A DNA stretch of 64,000 bases. Source: Diphasiastrum complanatum. Its lineage: Eukaryota; Streptophyta; Lycopodiopsida; Lycopodiales; Lycopodiaceae. The stretch is taken from the NCBI GenBank assembly GCA_029204225.1, contig CM055113.1, positions 18,943,746 through 19,007,745 on the forward strand, written 5' to 3'. This document shows, piece by piece, positions 50,520 to 63,015 of this stretch; the first letter of the stretch is position 1, and each line of letters opens with the position of its first letter. The translations under genes were made by a program, and so were the position numbers. The notes beneath the pieces are model-generated. The model saw only the letters and a program-made list of their open reading frames with translations, did not search any database and was not told where the DNA came from.

Positions 50520-51304
50520 AAAGAAGAGGGGTGTTATATCCATGACTAATTTATGTACTTAGTGTAACCTCGGCTCAAGAGAAGCATGGGATATTAGGGT
50601 CATATTGGGGCTGATACTTGGAACTAATTATGGTTGATCCATTGGAAAGGTAACCATGGGTTGATTGTGTAGGATTAGACTGAACATGCAAAAGTAATTA
50701 CATGGCACTTACTAGGGACATGTGGCCTTGGTTCATGGGTATATAAAATGTGTTAGGGGCATGCGTTGAGACATTTTAATCTTTGTGACCTAAACTAATG
50801 AAAACTCTCAATGATCTTCTAGAGCGAGGCATCTCCATCATGGGATGTGCTATGGTGGTATGGGATGTTATGACTACTAGCATTTGGCATTTTGCCTAAT
50901 CAATACATTATAAAGTGTATTTGGACTTGAGCCAATAGTACGTGATATATTGAGCCCACTTAGTGATTTCAGGCCTCAATCATTATTTAGGTGCATATGT
51001 TCTTTGGCACCTTCTAGTATACTCACATAGGACTATCAATATGTTATCCAACGAACCTCGGTGTAGTGATAAGCCCTAACTAGCCATTTCTACAATCTGG
51101 ATCAAGGGCACCTAGAGTATAGTATCTCACTTGAAATCTATAGGTTGGGTGGTGATTTTCAAGTTAGATCAAGGATAGAAGTGCAATTCTCAAGCTCATA
51201 GGCAAACACAGTGTTCTATAGCTTGGGTACTTAAGTGCATTTTAGTTAACTTTCAAAGAATCTTGCAAATGATAAGTTTACAATCTTTACAATGGTATCA
51301 TATC
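50520..51304 (+). repeat. PPT-LTR-PBS unit (about 760-bp LTR)
   Basis: AAAGAAGAGGGG (50520-50531) is followed by TGTTATATCC at 50532; the segment ends TTTACA at 51291, and one base later is TGGTATCATATC (51293-51304), a 10 of 12 match to the initiator-Met primer site. GGTATATAAAATG near 50740 could be the TATA box. The LTR therefore has a 3'-end signal before it and a 5'-end signal after it. No coding domain is recognisable on either side. Confidence 0.45.
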
Positions 51305-51984
51305 CAAATATCTATAGTAAAAAATCGAGATATGGACAAAGATCAAGCTAAATGTGAGTGCAGATCGGATCTTAGGCATGGTAGGGAGGTAATTCCATTT
51401 ACAATTTTGCTGAAAATGGCTCAAATTTCTCATCTTTGAATACTTTATTTCAACAACCAATTTTTATGCGAAGAGTAGCTTTTTTAAATTTTTGTAGCAA
51501 GTTATTAAGCAAAGGGCTATGTAAACGATACGGTGAGGCTATAAGATTAATTCTCTTGTGGTTGTACGCCTAAAAAAAAGCTTTGTAGGAAGGCACATCT
51601 AACATAAGAATTTGTGCTCACGTCAAAGGATCTTATCTATTTTCTAATAGTGGATGGCACAACTTTTTGTAGGAAATAAGAAAATACAATCTTCTATGTT
51701 GCTTATCTTGTAGATAAAATAGGCAATATTCTTGAATGTTATGGACATTGTACATACTAATATTTCTAAAGTAGGTTATAATTTGACATAACTAGCACTA
51801 TTTGACATTATGGGACACATGGCCCTATTTATTATTATTTTAGGTACGATTTATTTATTGGGGTCTTTCTACTTTTAAAGCATATGCTATTTGGACCCCT
51901 CTAGAAAATCACTAAATAGGGCATGGAGGTTAAAAACTTGCAAACTGCCTTAGCCTTCATGCCAAGGTATAAAGTCATGACCTA

Positions 51985-52196
51985 TGGGGTATAAATAGTT
52001 ATTGTAACACTCATTTGGTAGCTTATGATTTAACTACTCTTGAGTTCTTTCAATGAGATTCATTAGCTCTTCCTTGTAGGAATTATCTTTTGACAATCAT
52101 CAATGTTCATATAGATTTCTTAGTTGAAAATTACTATGTGATTCATCTGCATGTGATGCCAAACCTATAATTGAGTTCATGACATGGTATGAGAGC
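51985..52196 (+). repeat. 3' part of an LTR with PBS
   Basis: GGGGTATAAATAG (near 51987) looks like a TATA box. About 180 bases later, TTCATGACA ends at 52184 and TGGTATGAGAGC (52185-52196) matches the initiator-Met primer site at 11 of 12 bases. The LTR start was not identified and no gag follows. Confidence 0.4.
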
Positions 52197-55100
52197 ACTT
52201 CCCAAGGAAAGGCGACTATTCTATGACAAGATAGCACTAGCATCATAATTCCTCTCTACTTTTAGTGACCTACTTGAGTCTATCTTTTGCAATGATCCTC
52301 CTCTAGCAACTATCGACAATCCAATTCCTAGATCATTTTCCTATTAGCAAGTGGTTTGGAGGATTTAACCTATCTACAATTCATCACCTAGCTACTTCCT
52401 CGACTTTCCTATTAGCAAGTAGTTTGGAGGATTAAATCTATCTACAACTAGCTATTTCAGCAACACTCATCCTAATTTTTGGCCCTTGTCCACCATAAAT
52501 GAGCTCTTGATTACATTTGTTGATAAACTTGGTGGTTTATAGGGCTATAATATATAAGCTCTTTTTTTGATTGCTTTGGTGCTATGCTTCCTGGTTTATA
52601 GTGCCAATGTTTTGTGAATTACACTATCACTGAATGATTTTTATCATTCACCCATTGTCTCACAATTTGTTTGACTTGTGGGATAATAAATTGTGCCTCT
52701 TTGGACTATTAGGGGCAACATAACTTTATCTCAAATCTCCTCCTTGAGCTTCTAGTAGCTTTGACTATGAGGATTTGAGATCTATTGTACCTAATCTTAT
52801 GGTTACAATGCACAACCAAGATACCTATTACCATGATACACCATATCGGTATGGATATTGATGATATCTGAAAATAGATAGATAGGATCCTTTAGTAGCT
52901 ATCATTGTAGCCACAAATGCAAGAGAAATTATTGCATCTGCAAATTCCTATATCACCACCAATTCCTATAGCTTATATCACTAGTCCTATTGTTGATGCT
53001 ACATTTGCTTCGAGTGATAATACACACATTTGTGCTCCAACTTTAGTTGCACTTTTCAAGAGTTTTGTGACAATTCTTGTTCAAATAGTAATATGAACAT
53101 CCTCCAAGGGTGGTAGTAGACTTGGCAAAGCTAGAGAGTGTGCATGGCTTTCCAAGAAAAGGGAGAATTTGGTAGTAGCACAGAGCTATTAAAGGTACAC
53201 TTGGGCAAGCATAAATGTTGATACCTATTAGCTATCTTGGCTAGTGGGGACAACGTACTACCAGAGATAACCATCCAATATCTGGCTCAAAACATGTGAC
53301 CGACATCTAGTATGCCAACAAGTAATATTAGACCACCAGGAACATACGGGTCTCGTTGGGATATTTGGAAGTAGACTAAGTTCATATCAATGAACAATGG
53401 TGAGTCAAGCTGAGCATAACAATGAAGATTAAAAATACAGAAATTTAAATTCAAGAATAGCAACAAAACATTAACATAGTTTCACAAAGAGGGTATAATC
53501 AAAGAGAAGTTGGAGTACAATGACCAAACAGCCTTTCTGAGTAGCCACAAGTGTGCTATAAACAAGTATAACATAATTGTACACCATGACACACATGCCA
53601 ATAAGGGATTGAAAGATATCATTCATGGTGTTTTCAAAGATAAGTTGGCCATTGGTAGCTCTAAAAGGGATGACTCAAAATTCATAAAGGCCAAATATAG
53701 TACGGAAGGTTATTGTGGGTTCATCAATAGACTACGTACAGATTTGGTGTAGCCAGCACAAACATCAATCTTGGAAAACAAGTGGCTTTGAATAGCTAAA
53801 ATTGCCAGTCTACTGCAAATTATGGAAAGACCTGCAATCTCAACTACATAGCTAACAACAAAAGGGATTCCAACATACGTGACATGTATGCCATTGTGGA
53901 CCGATTATGGTTGTCCATGTTATCTACTGAAATATTGCCCAATCACTTGTAGCAAGGTGACCAAGACTAGTGACTTTGGATGCCCACCATGTTTGACCAC
54001 CCAATTGTACCTTAGTTAACGGCACTTCAAGACATCAATTTACTCACACACAAAAACATAAGTTTGAAGCTTGGCAAGCAAATTAATCTAATTCATTGCC
54101 ATCTGACGACGTACTAAATAGACAAGATGCACCTTGATCTCTTTGCTGGAGCTACCCTATACAAATCATTTTATATGCCTTGGACCTCTAAATCAAGCTA
54201 TCATACACCTATTTTGGTTGCTTGAGCCTTGTGCACCGAAGCAGTGAAATTGCATGCACGGGCACCCTCCAAAAAAGTGATTTTTGCTCATTCTATCCAC
54301 ATTACAGATCTGAACCTGATAGATGCCTTCTCTGATCCCTAATGAGTGTTTATAAGCTATCGATGATAGCTCCCTAAGGCCATGCGAAGCATACAGGTCG
54401 TTTCCAATTTTTCACCTCATATAAAGTGCAGCCTCCTACTGGTTTTTTGGGCCTTTACTGCTCGCACGTATGGATAGTATGGCCTCTAGTGACATAGCAG
54501 CCCTATTGCTAAACTCATCTCCCCTATGTACTGTTCTTACAACGTCCAATTTGGTGCTCTGTAGCCAAAATTATGATCGTTCGAAGTTTGTCAATTTTTG
54601 AGGTCCTGATTGCATGTCCAAAAGTGAGCAATAAGTTGCTTTCCTTGGTTGAAAACTCATTTTCGCATCACTTTGTATTTTTTGGAGCATAATATAGGGA
54701 GTTCTAGTAGTTTCATGAATGAAATTTCATGCTTGCATACGGTTTTCATGAAATCCGTCTAAAAGGGGAATTTGCAATTTGATAAGACATTTATGTAAAA
54801 AAGTGAGTTTATCAGAAATTACCACATCTCGGTTTAATGCATGTTGGACATTCCAGAATCATGATAATCTAAACTCATTAGCAATAAAACTGAGGTTTGA
54901 TGATCAAAATCGAATTTCACAGTTTTTAGTTTATATCAAGCAAGAATCAAGATTTTCAGTAAAAGATTTTATGAACCAAAATTGCACATTGAAGTAAGGC
55001 ATTGTCCTCGCCAAATTTGGGTTTCTAACCAGAACCGTATTCAGGGGAGAAGAAAGAGAAGAAACCTAAGGTAGTTAACAATTGGTTAACAAAATGGAAT

Positions 55101-55340
55101 AGTTATTTCAATCTTGAAGATAAGAATTGAGAGTATGGTTTTGTTTTTCCATCGAAAAGCATCATTGTGTTGGCGTGATTTGTTGTCGAAGCTCACTACA
55201 TGGGAAAGTTTCATGGAATCATTCAGAAAATAATTTGTGGTGGTAGACGATTCATATTACTATCAAAAGTTTATCAACTGCAAACGCTTATGATTCCACA
55301 GTGGTGGCATCCAAGAAGCAATTTTAGGTAAATCCATCGA
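52197..55340. other. Long stretch without recognised genes
   Basis: A short duplication (TTTCCTATTAGCAAGTGGTTTGGAGGATTAA near 52340 and 52410) is visible. Frames are short, with no known motif. The first part may be the leader of the element whose PBS lies at 52185. Confidence 0.35.
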
Positions 55341-55399
55341 CATCCAAACTAGAAAAGAAAAAGAAGAGAGTTTGGGAGAGAACTCAAAATAAATATTTC

Positions 55400-56190
55400 A
55401 ACAAGCTAGATCAAATGGCATCAAAACCCAAGATAAAGAAGAAGGCTAAGAAGGCAAATCTTTGTTTTATCTATGCGAAACCCGGAAACGTAATGAAATT
55501 CTACCCAAAACAGAAGAAACCCATAGCTCAAGTTACTGAGATGCCAAGTAATCAGAATTTTCAAAAAGTTAGTATTCTAATGGACAGTGGTTCAACTCAT
55601 GATTTTATTAATGTTGGTTTTCTGCAAAAACTTGACTTGGAAACTGAAGCCAGTGATCATAGATACAAAGTATACAAAATAATCTTTAAGTTCGGATATG
55701 TAAGACCTAGTAAATCATCATGAGTTGCTCTTGTTCTTCTGACAACGAAGAACGATGGAGGATTCCATATGTGTATTGATCATAAACAAAAAAAAAAAGT
55801 GACTGTTAAGAAAAAATATCCATTGTCGAGGATGGATGATCCGGTTGATCGTTTAGGTGGAGCTAAATTTTTCACAAATATAGACCACATAACTGAATAC
55901 CATCAAATTAGAATTCATCCAAGTGATGTGCTGAGAACTAGTTTTTGAACAAGATTCAGACATAAATTCGTTGTATTCTCAGATGATATCCTCATCCACA
56001 ATAATCATATCATAACTATCTTGCAAATTCTCAAGGAGAAAAAAATTGTATGCTAAAGTGTGAGATCTTTAAGCATGAACTAGTATATCTTGGTCATAAG
56101 ATCACCCCTTAGGTTTGAAGATTAACAAAGATAAAATCAAGGCAGTAGTTGAATGGCTTGAGGTTGTGCAGTAATTTCAACGTCAAATAA
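55400..56190 (+). pseudogene. Decayed Gypsy protease and RT fragment
   Basis: The protease block ILMDSGSTHDFINVGFLQKL (near 55580) is typical of Gypsy Gag-Pol. After a break, the RT follows: KNDGGFHMCIDHKQ, YPLSRMDDPVDRLGGAKFF, EYHQIRIHPSD, then SDDILIH at the active site with sequence lost before it. Many stops, frameshifts and deletions are present. No LTR is assigned. Confidence 0.8.
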
Positions 56191-56498
56191 TAATTTTCAA
56201 TCGATATTGTACTGGTTAGAATGACAAACATCTTATAGTGAATGGCATTTGTCAAACAGTGGTCATAGGTTTTATGAAAGATTTGTGCCTCATCTCATCC
56301 CAAGTGAAAAATTCAAGAAGTAGAAAGGAGCCTAGATGATCCAGAGAATGTAAGTAAATTATGGATTATAGAAATTTTCCACTTTGACAAACCACTATTT
56401 CAAAAAAGATCCATAAATTTAAAACATGCAACAAAATCTCTTTGCAAGAAAGCTTTGTGGTCTTTAAGAAGCTTGCAAACATGAAATAATTGGAATAC

Positions 56499-56612
56499 CA
56501 TTTCAGCTTTTGTATATGCATCTGTGATAACTTTTTCTGTTGATTCACTTGCATGGGATTTTATCTTATGAGACTCTTCACGAGCTTTTGATAACAGCTT
56601 TTCTGCTTTGGC
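56499..56612 (-). CDS. Possible internal exon of an unknown gene
   Basis: A 38-codon segment sits between an acceptor-like GTGCTTAG and a donor-like GTATTC on the minus strand. The peptide AKAEKLLSKAREESHKIKSH... is strongly charged and helical, like the exon-like segment at 48.4 kb. The two could be exons of one coiled-coil gene with an ~8-kb intron, but nothing in the sequence proves a link. Confidence 0.25.
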
Positions 56613-57310
56613 CTAAGCACAAATCAAGACAAGAAGAAAGAAATTGACTTGCTTAAGTTCATTAATACCCAAAGTAGTTGTTACATGCAGCATGTGGAGC
56701 TTGGACTTTATTAATCACATGCATTATGCGATCCTCCAAGTTGAGTAACAACATATATAGAGATATGTCCCATAAATTTTCAAATCAAAAGACAAACCTA
56801 TAGCTATAGCTAGCTTTAATTGACAACCATTCAATCACAAGGTAGCACTTTATAGATTGCCATTTGGAGCATTATGTTGCAAAGTTGGGAATCCATCATC
56901 ATGACATTTATTGATTGTCTATAATTGAGCCACCAAAATTTGGTAGCAACTTTTGACATGAATTGAGTAAGTTAAGGGCCTTAAAGACAATAAATAGACA
57001 TTTGAGCCTCATTCTCTTTGGTTGATTATTGAGAGAGTAGCATTAATACAAACATAGCTCAGTGTGGGTGAATTTACAAAGGATTAGGTTCAATAGCATT
57101 TTTGTGAAGATCTTCATTTTGTAAATGGTGTAGGTTCATTTAGTCCACGTTTGCCCTAAAACTTATTTGAAGCGCATTTGAAATGGGTTGAAAATGACAT
57201 GTGCATTTAAAAATTTCTAGAGAGAGAACATGTGACTTTAAAAATCCCTAGAAATAGAAGTTTCTAGAAAGAGAAAAGATATAAGAGGGCAAGAGAGAGG
57301 AGAGGCGCGA
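56613..57310. other. Intergenic or intronic DNA
   Basis: AT-rich; nothing recognised. Confidence 0.4.
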
Positions 57311-57315
57311 TTTAG

Positions 57316-57362
57316 AGAGAGAGAGAGAGAGAGAGAAGAAGAAGAAGAAGAAGAAGAAGAAG
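57316..57362. repeat. GA then GAA microsatellite
   Basis: (GA)n up to about 57335 followed by (GAA)n to 57361. Confidence 0.9.
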
Positions 57363-57611
57363 CTGTATTAACGTCTTTTCCATGCCCAAAGGCATATAAG
57401 ACAAAAACAGTACATCCAAATATGATGGGAACAAGATGGGGCAGTACCGTCAACCAAAAAAGAAAACTAAGCTAAAGCTAACCACTCTGCACTAGTCCAG
57501 GAATATATGGTGCGAAAAACGCAGCCATTTACAAGGTCAACTGGATATTAAATGCAAACTCTAACTCAACTCTATTCTAACTCCAACTATAAAAACATCT
57601 ATTTTGTTTCC

Positions 57612-58696
57612 ACTAAACGCTTAGCTTCAACAAAACGGACTTTACCGTCTCTGTAAATGAGATGTTTCTCTGTGTCTCTCGCTTTTTGCAGAACCTCTTT
57701 TCTTTCCATCACTTGCACAAAAGTAAAGTCTTCGTCCAGGAAAATCTTGGTCTCTTTTAGTCTGTGCCTTGACGCAGTACCTCCCGTCGTGATTCCAACG
57801 AGGTGAAGCGCAAGACAAGGGTATTAGCATCTTTCTTGGTACGCCAGGCTGAGTCCAAACCTTTGCGTGATGATGGAGAGTAGCTTCCAAAACAAATTTG
57901 GCTTCAGTAAGAGCATCCTGAGAATCTGGGATGCCTCTAACACGGACATTGAGAGCCTCGCGCAACCGGTTCTCAGTAAGCGTAGCAAAGATGAAAGGAA
58001 CTGGAGCATTCGCCGATTTACCTGGACCTTTGAGGATATCTGCCCAAGATTAGACAAATGTAAGATGCTGCTCCACTTTACTTTCGAGGTCCTGGATCGT
58101 AGTTGAAGTAGCTATTTGGGAGGGTACTGCATACTTGATGGCTGTAAGTTCCTGCTTGAGTTCTATAATGGATGAAACAACCTGCTAAAGGTGTGCTTGC
58201 ACTGATTGGATCGTCTCTCGATGAGAATCCATTTCTTTCCGATGATTGGAGAGAAGGTCAAAAACCCTTATAAACTTTGCACTAATGCAAAAAGCATTGT
58301 TTCAGTTGATGGAGGCGCTTCTTGAGATGGAGTTATAGGAAGAGCAGTAGCAGGCTCAATATTAGACAAAATAGAGTTAAGAGAGAGAGGAATAGCATAA
58401 GGTACATGAGAACCAGTCATATATGGAAGTGGGGAAGGTATGTTCCCATTGGAGCTATCAGTGCTAGAAGCAAAGGCATCGCTGAAGGTAGAAGTCTTGC
58501 TGGTGGTTGAGAAAGTGTTGGAAACAGCAATGGGCAATGCTGGAGGTGATGTGCTGGAAGTGAGGACAATGTTGGAGACAGAGGTAGCGCTGGAGCCAGC
58601 AATGGTGGAGGCCACTGATGATAGCGTTGGAGCCGGAGGTCCGTTGTTGGTGCATGAGCGGGGGGAGTTACCTCCCCCACGCTTACGTGGAGCCAT
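57612..58696 (-). pseudogene. LINE ORF1-like RNA-binding protein, broken
   Basis: The start at 58696 (MAPRKRGGGNSPRS) opens a ~140-residue Ser/Thr/Pro-rich region. After stops come a short coiled-coil-like part (STTIQDLESKVEQHL), then SWADILKG, LNVRVRGIPDSQDALTEAKF, and after a frameshift near 57850 ANTLVLRFTSLESRREVLR. Another shift leads to KIFLDEDFTFVQVMERKEVL, HLIYRDGKVRFVEAKRLV and a stop at 57612. The order coiled coil, RRM-like block, then a C-terminal block with a basic IYRDGKVRF motif resembles L1-type ORF1 (Transposase_22). No endonuclease or LINE RT is found nearby. Assignment is by resemblance only. Confidence 0.5.
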
Positions 58697-58787
58697 GAAA
58701 CGATGGTGATTGTCCCGCTCTAATATCCACGCGCTCAGATCTGCTCAGACCATCGCGCTCAGATCCATCGCGCTCAAATCCACCGCG

Positions 58788-58800
58788 CTGAGAGAGAGAG

Positions 58801-58872
<72 letters not shown>
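58788..58872. repeat. GA microsatellite abutting Gypsy RT
   Basis: (GA)n of about 80 bases. The next base onward reads directly into Gypsy reverse transcriptase. Confidence 0.95.
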
Positions 58873-58874
<2 letters not shown>

Positions 58875-61522
58875 GAACCATCATATTGACTTGCGTCTTG
58901 GTTCTGTTCCACCTTCCCGTCCCCCTTATCGTATGTCTCGATCTGAGCGTGATGAGCTTGAGCTCCATATTACTGCCTTGTTAGATCAGGGTCTCACTGT
59001 TCCTAGTCACAGCCCTTTCGGTGCCCCTGTTCTCCTTGTTAGTAAGAAAGATGGTACCAAACGCCTTTATATTGATAATCGTGCTTTAACTAAGTTGACT
59101 ATTCGTAATCAGTACCCTATTCATGGATGACCTCTTTGACCAGCTCGGTACCTCTAAAATCTTTTCTAAAATAGACCTTCGTTCTGGATATTACCAAATT
59201 AGGATGCACCCTTCTGACGAACATAAGACTCCTTTTTGTACTCATCTTGGTTTATATGAATTTTGTGTGCTTCCTTTTGGTGATACTAATGGCCCTCCTA
59301 CGTTCCAGAATGTGATGAATAATGTCATGCATCCGCTTCTTGGTCATTGTGTCTTGGTTTATTTTGATGATATTCTTATTTTTAGCCAGTCTCTTGCTGA
59401 GCATATTTCAGTTACTTGTACATCACCAGTTATTTGCTAAGTTGTCTAAATGTTCTTTTTGTTGTTGCTGAGATCGAGTTTCTTGGTTTTCTTGTTTGTA
59501 ATGGGCACATTCGTCTGGACCCTCATAAGGTTCAAGCCATCCAGGATTGGCCTATACCAACTGATGTTCACCATGTTCGTATGTTCCTTGGGTTAGCCAC
59601 TCACCTTCGTCGTCCAGTTCCTCATTTTGCCACTATTACAACTCCTCTTCATGCAATTTTGAAGAAGTCTAGTACTTTTCTTTGGACTTCTGATTGTCAG
59701 TCAGCGTTTGATACTCTTCGTCGTGTTGTTGATGCTGTCGTTATGTGTTTACCCCAGTTTGATCAGAAGTTTCTTGTTGAGACTGTTTGAGTGCTTTGCT
59801 TCGCCAGTCACAATGCATTATTGCTTATGAGTCACGTCGTCTTCGCTCTTATGAGCAACGTTATTCTGTGCATGAGAAAGAGCTTCTTGCTATTATCTAT
59901 GCTCTTAAGAAGTGGCGCCATTATATTTATCAAGTTTCATTTGACATTGTTACTGATCACCAGTCTTTACGTTATCTGTTTTCTCAACGTGACCTTAGTG
60001 ATCGTCAGTTTCGTTGGTTGCAGTTTTTAAAGTCTTTTAATTTTTCTATATTGTATCGTCCTGGTCATGCTAACACTGCTGCTGATGCATTATCTCGTCT
60101 TCCAACATTGTTGACTACACTCGCTTCTACTATTCCTATATGGTTTGATGATCTACCTGCCGCATACCTTACATGTTCTGATTTTCGTGATGTTTATAGT
60201 TCTGCCCCACCTGTTTCGTCCCGTCCTCATCAGGTTTACTCCATTGTTGACAACTGTCTTTATCGTTATGATTCTCTTCGTATTCCTAGTTCCTTGGGTA
60301 TCCGTTCCCAATTGTTGTCAGATGCTCATTCCTCCCTTGTTGGGGGTCACTTTGGTTTTCAGAAGTCTTATGCTCGTCTCAAAGACCATTTCTATTGGCC
60401 CTCTCTTCGATCTGAGCTTGCTGTACTTATTCGTACCTGCCCTTTCTGTCTTCGTAATAAGTACTCCCGTACTAAGTCTGCTGATTTGCTCCAGAGTTGG
60501 CCTATTCCTCATCGCCAATGGACTGATATATCTATGGATTTTATCCTTGGCCTTCCCCGTACCCAGCGTGGTCACGATTAAAAGGCACATTTCATACTAG
60601 TTCGCAGTACCATCATAGCAGAGCAGTGTGCACGTTTGTTCCTATCAGAGATTTTCCGCCTACATGGATTTCCTAGTACTATCCTTTCTGATCGGGATAA
60701 TAAGTTTACATCCATATTCTAGATAGAGCTTATGCGTATCTTGGATGTACAGCTTTTTATGGGTTCTGCTTATCACTCTACTTCTGATGGGCAGTCTGAG
60801 GTCCTTAACAAGATCCTTGAGGATTATTTACGCCATTTTGTTACTCCTTCTGGAAAGGATTGGGATCAGCATTTATGTTTAGCAGAGTATAGCTATAATA
60901 GCTATGTTAGTACCAGCACAAGTGTCTCACCATTTTTATTATCTCATGGCTATGCACCTCTTTTACTTGGCATTCCTCTCCCTCCTGAGGATACATCTGT
61001 CACACTTGCATCCTTTCTATCAGGTGCCTGAGAGCTTATTACCCGGGCCAGTTCTCATTTACAGCATGTTCAGCAGCGTTATCAGACCTCAGTTGATCGT
61101 GAGTTTCAGCTTGGAGATATGGTTTGTCTACGCCTACAATTTGCACGTCATCATTTTGTCAAAGGCCATGCTTCTACTGAGAAGCTTGCACCACGTTATT
61201 TTGGGCCTTATCGCATTTTGGAGGTTCTTAGTCCAGTTACATATCGCTTACAGCTTCCTGCTTCCACACGAGCCTGTGATGTATTCCATGTCAGTTTATT
61301 ATGTGCTACTATTGAGGATGACGCTCCTTGTGATGCTGAGTTTCCTACTGCTCCTGAGTCGTTTCCATTTTTACCTGCTGCTATATTACAGGTTCGTCTA
61401 TACCATAGTCGACGGCGCCGACAGATTCAGTTTTTGGTCCACTGGGATGGTCGTCCTATTGAGGAGGCCACACTTTTATCATACACCATCACTTGCGGAT
61501 CAGGCTCGTGCTCTTGCTGCAC
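58873..61522 (+). pseudogene. Gypsy chromovirus pol: RT, RNase H, integrase, chromodomain
   Basis: The RT starts at the microsatellite with [18 protein letters not shown], then [25 protein letters not shown] and VYFDDILIFS. RNase H has YSVHEKELLAIIYALKKW and ADALSRLP. The integrase has the zinc finger (GGHFGFQKSY ... CPFCLRNK) and DDE parts (DISMDFILGLP, LSDRDNKF, DGQSEVLNKILEDYL). LAPRYFGPYRILEVL and a chromodomain-like RQIQFLVHWDGRPIEEATLL mark a chromovirus; the chromodomain usually guides insertion to chromatin. Frameshifts occur near 59120, 59410 and 59780, with in-frame stops near 60580, 60720 and 61030. Gag and protease are missing upstream. Confidence 0.93.
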
Positions 61523-61574
61523 TTGTTTTGTAGTTTCTTTTCGGCAGTTGGGCCTTTTTTTTTGTGTCAGGGAG

Positions 61575-61994
61575 AGTTATGGACTTGGCTCATTACATTC
61601 GCCGCGTCCATTTACATTCACTTTACTTTATGCATAAGCAGGCCTTGGGCCCTTTTTATTCATTAGTGACACTTGGACTATATGGTTGGCCTTTGGCCTC
61701 ATTATTCATTATTAGGCCATTTGGACATATTACTGGAGAGTGGGGGCCTTCTTGGAGGGCGCACTATTATCCCTCCCAGTTGGGCCCTAGCCACCGGAAG
61801 CTTCCTTTTAAGGCTTCCTCTTGGCTATAAGTAGGGAAACTGTGTCATTTGTTATTCAGCTGATGATATTGATCTCTCTTTTTCATGTTTTCTAGGGTTA
61901 AGTCTTGCTTATGTGCTACTTTCATAGCTTAAGTCTTGCTTATGTGCTGCTTTCATAGCTTACCTCTAAATCGATTGTGGCTTCATCCTTAACT
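61575..61994 (+). repeat. Chromovirus LTR between pol and PBS (about 420 bp)
   Basis: This begins after a purine-rich CAGGGAG and ends where the PBS starts; tentative termini are AGTTA...TAACT. A TATA-like GCTATAAGTAGGG lies near 61825. A 31-bp unit is tandemly duplicated at 61898-61928 and 61929-61959, with one mismatch. Confidence 0.6.
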
Positions 61995-62006
61995 TGGTAT
62001 CAGAGC
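61995..62006 (+). other. Primer-binding site
   Basis: TGGTATCAGAGC, a perfect initiator-Met primer site on the plus strand. Confidence 0.85.
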
Positions 62007-62580
62007 ACTTTCCTGAGCTTAATCTTGGAAAAAAAATTTCTTTCGCTGCCTTGCCCTGCTCCTCGATCGCTGCTCCTACAGCTCCATTGCTGCCTTGACA
62101 GCCATGCTCCATCGCTGCCCCTTGTACTCCTTCCTGCCCAGCGCTTCCCCTGCTTTGCTCCCTCTCTTCCTTGCTGCCCAGCGCTCCTCCTCCTTCCTTT
62201 CCATCGCTGCCCCTGCCTTCCAACCTGTCACTTTCATCCAACATTTTCCCAGTTTGCAGCCATCTTCCACAATTATTTCCCAACCTCTCCAGCGCCCATC
62301 CTCAACCACATTTCACGGAATTCCGACTTCGTTTGATATTCCAATTTGACATTTCCCTCCTGGCTGTCCAGCGCATTTTTACAGCCTTCATTTTCACTTT
62401 TTCCATTTGTTGATTGTTGCCCTTTCTTAGTTGTGATAATATTGGTTTTAATAGACTAATTTGGGGTGACAACAAGAGTCTGCTCCCTCAAGTTTTCGTC
62501 TATTCCTTCCACTATCATTATGGCACACACCTACCCCGAGTGAAACTGTTCAGGAAAACTTATCCGATCAGTATCGTCGC
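62007..62580 (+). other. Leader between PBS and Gag
   Basis: A CT-rich leader (CTGCCCAGCGCT-type words recur at 62136 and 62186). No complete ORF is recognised. This distance is normal for chromovirus leaders. Confidence 0.45.
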
Positions 62581-62963
62581 ATGGATGATACCCTTTCTGA
62601 CCTCGTTCTTCGCTTCGATACGGTTATGCCGGCTTTGCTACTATGCAGTCACAGATTGATTCTTTACAACCTCATGGTCCTGGCAAAGCTCGCCTTTTTC
62701 CTTCATTTGGGACCCCCCCTCCATTTGGATTTCCATCTTCCTCTGCCAGTCAGCCTGCTGGTGGACCATTCATGCCACCTAACCGACCTCCTGGTTTCTT
62801 TTCACGTCCCCCAGTTCCGGAGCCACACTTTGCTCGAGCCTTTCGTGATAGGGTACAGCTTGCTACCTATTCCAGTTCCTCTGATGGGAACTTTTTAGAG
62901 AATTGGTTTGCTAAGCTTGACACATATTTTCAGATCTACCCTAAGACTGATCCTCAAAAGATC

Positions 62964-62965
<2 letters not shown>
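62581..62965 (+). pseudogene. Gypsy Gag N-terminal fragment
   Basis: The frame MQSQIDSLQPHGPGKARLF..., rich in Pro/Phe, leads to SDGNFLENWFAKLDTYFQIY, a typical start of the retrotransposon Gag domain (FDG..F..W). An upstream frame at 62581 (MDDTLSDLVLRFDTV) is probably the earlier part, displaced by a frameshift. The Gag stops at a GA microsatellite (TDPQKIQ then Arg-Glu repeats) and nothing of the rest follows. Confidence 0.7.
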
Positions 62966-62996
<31 letters not shown>

Positions 62997-63015
62997 AGAG
63001 GGGGGGGGCGAGGGG

